Source: Acidobacteriota bacterium (lineage in GTDB: Bacteria > Acidobacteriota > Terriglobia > Terriglobales > Acidobacteriaceae). Taken from it: a DNA stretch of 31,922 nucleotides. Every line of letters begins with the position of its first letter. Position 1 is the first letter of the stretch. Below the pieces are notes generated by a model. The model did not search any database, was not told where the DNA came from, and saw only the letters and a list, made by a program, of their open reading frames with translations. Both the position numbers and the translations under genes were made by a program. Location of the stretch: the NCBI GenBank assembly GCA_003224835.1, contig QHZX01000352.1:1-31922 (forward strand). Reading direction: 5' to 3'. Positions 29,583 through 31,922 of the stretch are shown one piece after another.

Positions 29583-31922
29583 TTATGCCATCACTTCCGC
29601 CGCGACTTTTTCAGTCACGAAGGCTTCGATCACGTCGCCAACTTTAATGTCGCCATAGTTGGCGATGGAAATTCCGCACTCCATGCCGTTCGTGACCTGG
29701 CTGGCGTCATCTTTGAAGCGTCGCAGTGAACTGACTTTGCCTTTGAATACCACGATGTTGTCCCGCAGCAAGCGCACTTCCGAGTCACGTTTAAGCAGGC
29801 CGTCGGTAACTCGGCAACCCGCAACTGTTCCGACCTTTGGGATGCGGAAAGTTTCGAGGACCTGCGCCCGGCCTTGATACGTTTCTTTGATCGTCGGCTC
29901 GAGCAAGCCGGTCATGGCACGCTTGATCTCGTCCTGCAGCTCGTAAATGATCGAGTGCAGCCGGATGTCGACTTCTTCCTGCTCAGCCAGCTCCTGCGCT
30001 TTACGCTCCGGACGAACGTTGAAGCCGATGATGATTGCGTTCGATGCCGACGCCAGCAGCACATCGCTTTCGGTGATTGCACCGACGCCTGAGCGCAGCA
30101 CTTTGAGGCGAACTTTGTCGTTCGACATCTTGGCGAGCAAGTCCCCTAAGACTTCGATCGAGCCGTGAACGTCGCCTTTCAAAATAATGTTCAGTTCTTT
30201 GGTTCCTGCGCTCTTCACCTGCTCAGCCAAGCCTTCAAGCGAAACGCGGGATGTCTTAGCCAGCGTGGCTTCGCGGGCTTTTTGTTCGCGATAGTCGGAG
30301 ATGCCGCGGGCCTTGTCTCGATCAGCAACAACCACGAATTGATCGCCGGCTTGCGGTAACCCTTCCATGCCCAGAATTTCTACCGGCGTAGATGGAGGCG
30401 CCGCAGTGAGCTGCTGTCCGCGATCGTCGAACATGGCACGAACTTTTCCGTAAACGTTGCCGACCACGAAATTGTCACCGGTATGCAACGTGCCATTCTG
30501 GGCGAGAACCGTTGCCACGGGTCCGCGTCCGCGATCAAGTTTCGCTTCGAGCACTACACCAGTCGCTGGACGATCTGGATTCGCCTTCAACTCTTGCAGG
30601 TCCGCAACCAGGCAAATCATTTCGAGCAGCAAGTTCAAATTCGTTTTCTGTTTTGCGGAGACATCGACAAAGACGGTTTTACCGCCCCAGTCTTCCGGCA
30701 TCAATCCGCGATCGGCCAGTTGCTTTTTCACGCGGTCCGGCAGGGCGCCCGGCTTGTCGATTTTGTTGACTGCGACGATGATCGGCACTTCCGCGGCGTG
30801 CGCGTGATCGATGGCTTCAAGAGTTTGCGGCATCACGCCATCGTCGGCAGCGACTACGAGCACAACGATGTCGGTTGCTTTCGCGCCGCGCGAACGCATG
30901 CGAGTAAACGCTTCGTGGCCGGGCGTATCCAGGCACACAATCTCGCGCCCGAAGCCTTCTGCGACGCTGGTGGAACGGATCGAGTCGAGCAGCGTGGTCT
31001 TACCGTGATCGACGTGACCCATAATTGTGACCACCGGCGGGCGAGGAACAGCTTCTGCGCCGCCTTCTTCGGTGGAAGTAGTTTCGGCAGCTTCTTTCGC
31101 GGCCTGCTCTTCGAAGCTGATGACGTTCGTCTCTGCGCCGAAGAACCGTGCCATTTCGCTGGCCAGCTCAGTATCCAGATTCTGGTTGATGGTCGCGAAT
31201 ACGCCTTTCGCCAGCAGCCGCGCGATCAGATCTTTTGCGCGGATCTCTAGTTTCTCGGCGAGATCTTTTACGCTGATTCCTTCGGTGATGGTGATGTTCC
31301 GCGTGATCGGCAGCGGTTCATTCGAAAGCGACAACCGCGGCGGCGGAACAAAGCCCTTCATCGGGCCTTCCTTCACCCCTCGAGGCACGTATCGCTGACC
31401 AGGCCTGCGCGCAGGCCCACCCGGACGACTACCAGGCCGCGTCGACCCGGGCGGCGGAAGGCCGGGTCCGACTCCAATCGGACGAGGACCGCCCATCGAT
31501 CCTTGCCGCGTGGGATGCATTGGCCGCCGTTCGCCCGGCCGCATAGGCGGACGGGTGCCGGGAGCTCCCGCTGCTGGGCGCGGCCGTTGGAAAATAGGTT
31601 GACCGGGAACTGGCCTGCCCGGAGCTGGACGTCCAGACATCGGACGTATGGGCTGACCTGGCTGCGGTCCCGTGGCTCTGGGGGCCTGTGGTGCCGGCCG
31701 TGCCGGAGCTTGATAGACCGGTCGAGGCCCGGTCTGCGGCACGATCATTCGCGGCCCGGGCGCTTGCGGACGAACTGGCGGCGCTGCGGGCTTCTGAGCT
31801 TGTACTTGAGACGGCTGGGCTTGCGACGGTGCGGCGTGAGGTCCTGGTGATACAGATGCCGGAGGTGCCGTTGTACGCGCTGCCGGTGGAGCTACGGGCG
31901 CTGAAACTGACGGCGGAGTCGC
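29583..31922 (-). CDS. infB: Translation initiation factor IF-2 (5' partial), with switch I missing
   Basis: IF-2 is the GTPase that places initiator tRNA on the ribosome. The frame is open to the right edge, giving 779 residues; the N-terminus lies outside. The first ~190 are Pro/Arg/Gly-rich and disordered, followed by the IF2_N-like domain (ISVKDLAEKLEIRAKDLIAR). The G domain has GHVDHGKTTLLDSIRS (G1), DTPGHEAF (G3), NKID (G4) and SAK (G5). Between G1 and G3 only AEGFGREIVCL is present; homologues have about 16 further residues, including the switch I motif GGITQHIGAY (G2). Domains II-IV are complete. Loss of switch I should abolish GTP-dependent function, so assembly error is suspected. 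ylxP and rbfA follow downstream. Confidence 0.95.
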   Translation of the reverse strand, partial: ATPPSVSAPVAPPAARTTAPPASVSPGPHAAPSQAQPSQVQAQKPAAPPVRPQAPGPRMIVPQTGPRPVYQAPARPAPQAPRATGPQPGQPIRPMSGRPAPGRPVPGQPIFQRPRPAAGAPGTRPPMRPGERRPMHPTRQGSMGGPRPIGVGPGLPPPGSTRPGSRPGGPARRPGQRYVPRGVKEGPMKGFVPPPRLSLSNEPLPITRNITITEGISVKDLAEKLEIRAKDLIARLLAKGVFATINQNLDTELASEMARFFGAETNVISFEEQAAKEAAETTSTEEGGAEAVPRPPVVTIMGHVDHGKTTLLDSIRSTSVAEGFGREIVCLDTPGHEAFTRMRSRGAKATDIVVLVVAADDGVMPQTLEAIDHAHAAEVPIIVAVNKIDKPGALPDRVKKQLADRGLMPEDWGGKTVFVDVSAKQKTNLNLLLEMICLVADLQELKANPDRPATGVVLEAKLDRGRGPVATVLAQNGTLHTGDNFVVGNVYGKVRAMFDDRGQQLTAAPPSTPVEILGMEGLPQAGDQFVVVADRDKARGISDYREQKAREATLAKTSRVSLEGLAEQVKSAGTKELNIILKGDVHGSIEVLGDLLAKMSNDKVRLKVLRSGVGAITESDVLLASASNAIIIGFNVRPERKAQELAEQEEVDIRLHSIIYELQDEIKRAMTGLLEPTIKETYQGRAQVLETFRIPKVGTVAGCRVTDGLLKRDSEVRLLRDNIVVFKGKVSSLRRFKDDASQVTNGMECGISIANYGDIKVGDVIEAFVTEKVAAEVMA

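Noticed and set aside
30483..31250. 255-aa open frame antisense to infB
   Set aside because: It mirrors the infB codons, has no recognisable motif and no start signals.

Overview
The window looks like a chromosomal segment of an Acidobacteriota bacterium, probably a soil Terriglobia-type lineage. This is inferred from gene content and not from a marker-gene comparison. The clues are a CadC-like winged-helix/TolB/TPR membrane regulator, several small secreted proteins with carboxypeptidase-regulatory-like domains, a LysW-like zinc ribbon, a DUF6677-like membrane protein, and dispersed GC-rich palindromic repeats. I see no phage, integrase, transposase, CRISPR array, rRNA or tRNA.

Layout. 1-2700: the 3' part of a GAF/zinc-ribbon gene, a 69-aa zinc-ribbon protein, a 39-aa one-helix membrane peptide, and two overlapping stand-alone LuxR-type HTH genes (minus strand) followed by a terminator. 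2.7-6.8 kb: priA, a convergent frameshifted COG4637-like ATPase, and a small secreted protein. 7.0-10.1 kb: the winged-helix/TPR regulator, then a LysW-like gene overlapping a membrane-anchored transthyretin-like protein, then a second protein of that kind. 10.1-18.4 kb: a DUF3592-like protein, an M23 peptidase, thiL, a beta-propeller lipoprotein, several secreted proteins of unknown function, a LuxR response regulator without its phospho-acceptor Asp, and an 87-aa coiled-coil protein. 18.4-22.4 kb: the 2-oxoglutarate dehydrogenase E1 gene, overlapped by a truncated PhoR-like sensor, and an orphan GvpL/GvpF gene. 22.6-25.9 kb: an M24 peptidase, a two-gene membrane-protein unit, a REP-like repeat cluster and a tandem GNAT protein. 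25.9-31.9 kb (minus strand): an ArnT-like glycosyltransferase, nrnA, rbfA, a DUF503 (YlxP) gene and infB, which runs off the right edge. This last block is the conserved translation/ribosome-maturation neighbourhood, read leftwards from infB.

The most striking observation is damage in otherwise well-conserved genes. The infB G domain lacks about 16 residues covering switch I. nrnA lacks about 35 codons and changes frame. The ATPase, the glycosyltransferase and one secreted protein each look like single-base frameshifts. A sensor kinase stops just after its second membrane helix. An infB without switch I should not support translation initiation, so assembly or consensus error is the first explanation to exclude. 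If the reads confirm it, it would be very unusual biology.

The best candidates for new biology, as opposed to error, are the LysW-like/transthyretin-like overlapping gene pair, the orphan GvpL/F gene, the overlapping LuxR pair with a perfect 16-bp inverted repeat upstream, and a 189-bp nested-inverted-repeat (MITE-like) element between rbfA and ylxP. I did not find a convincing multi-gene system that is clearly new.
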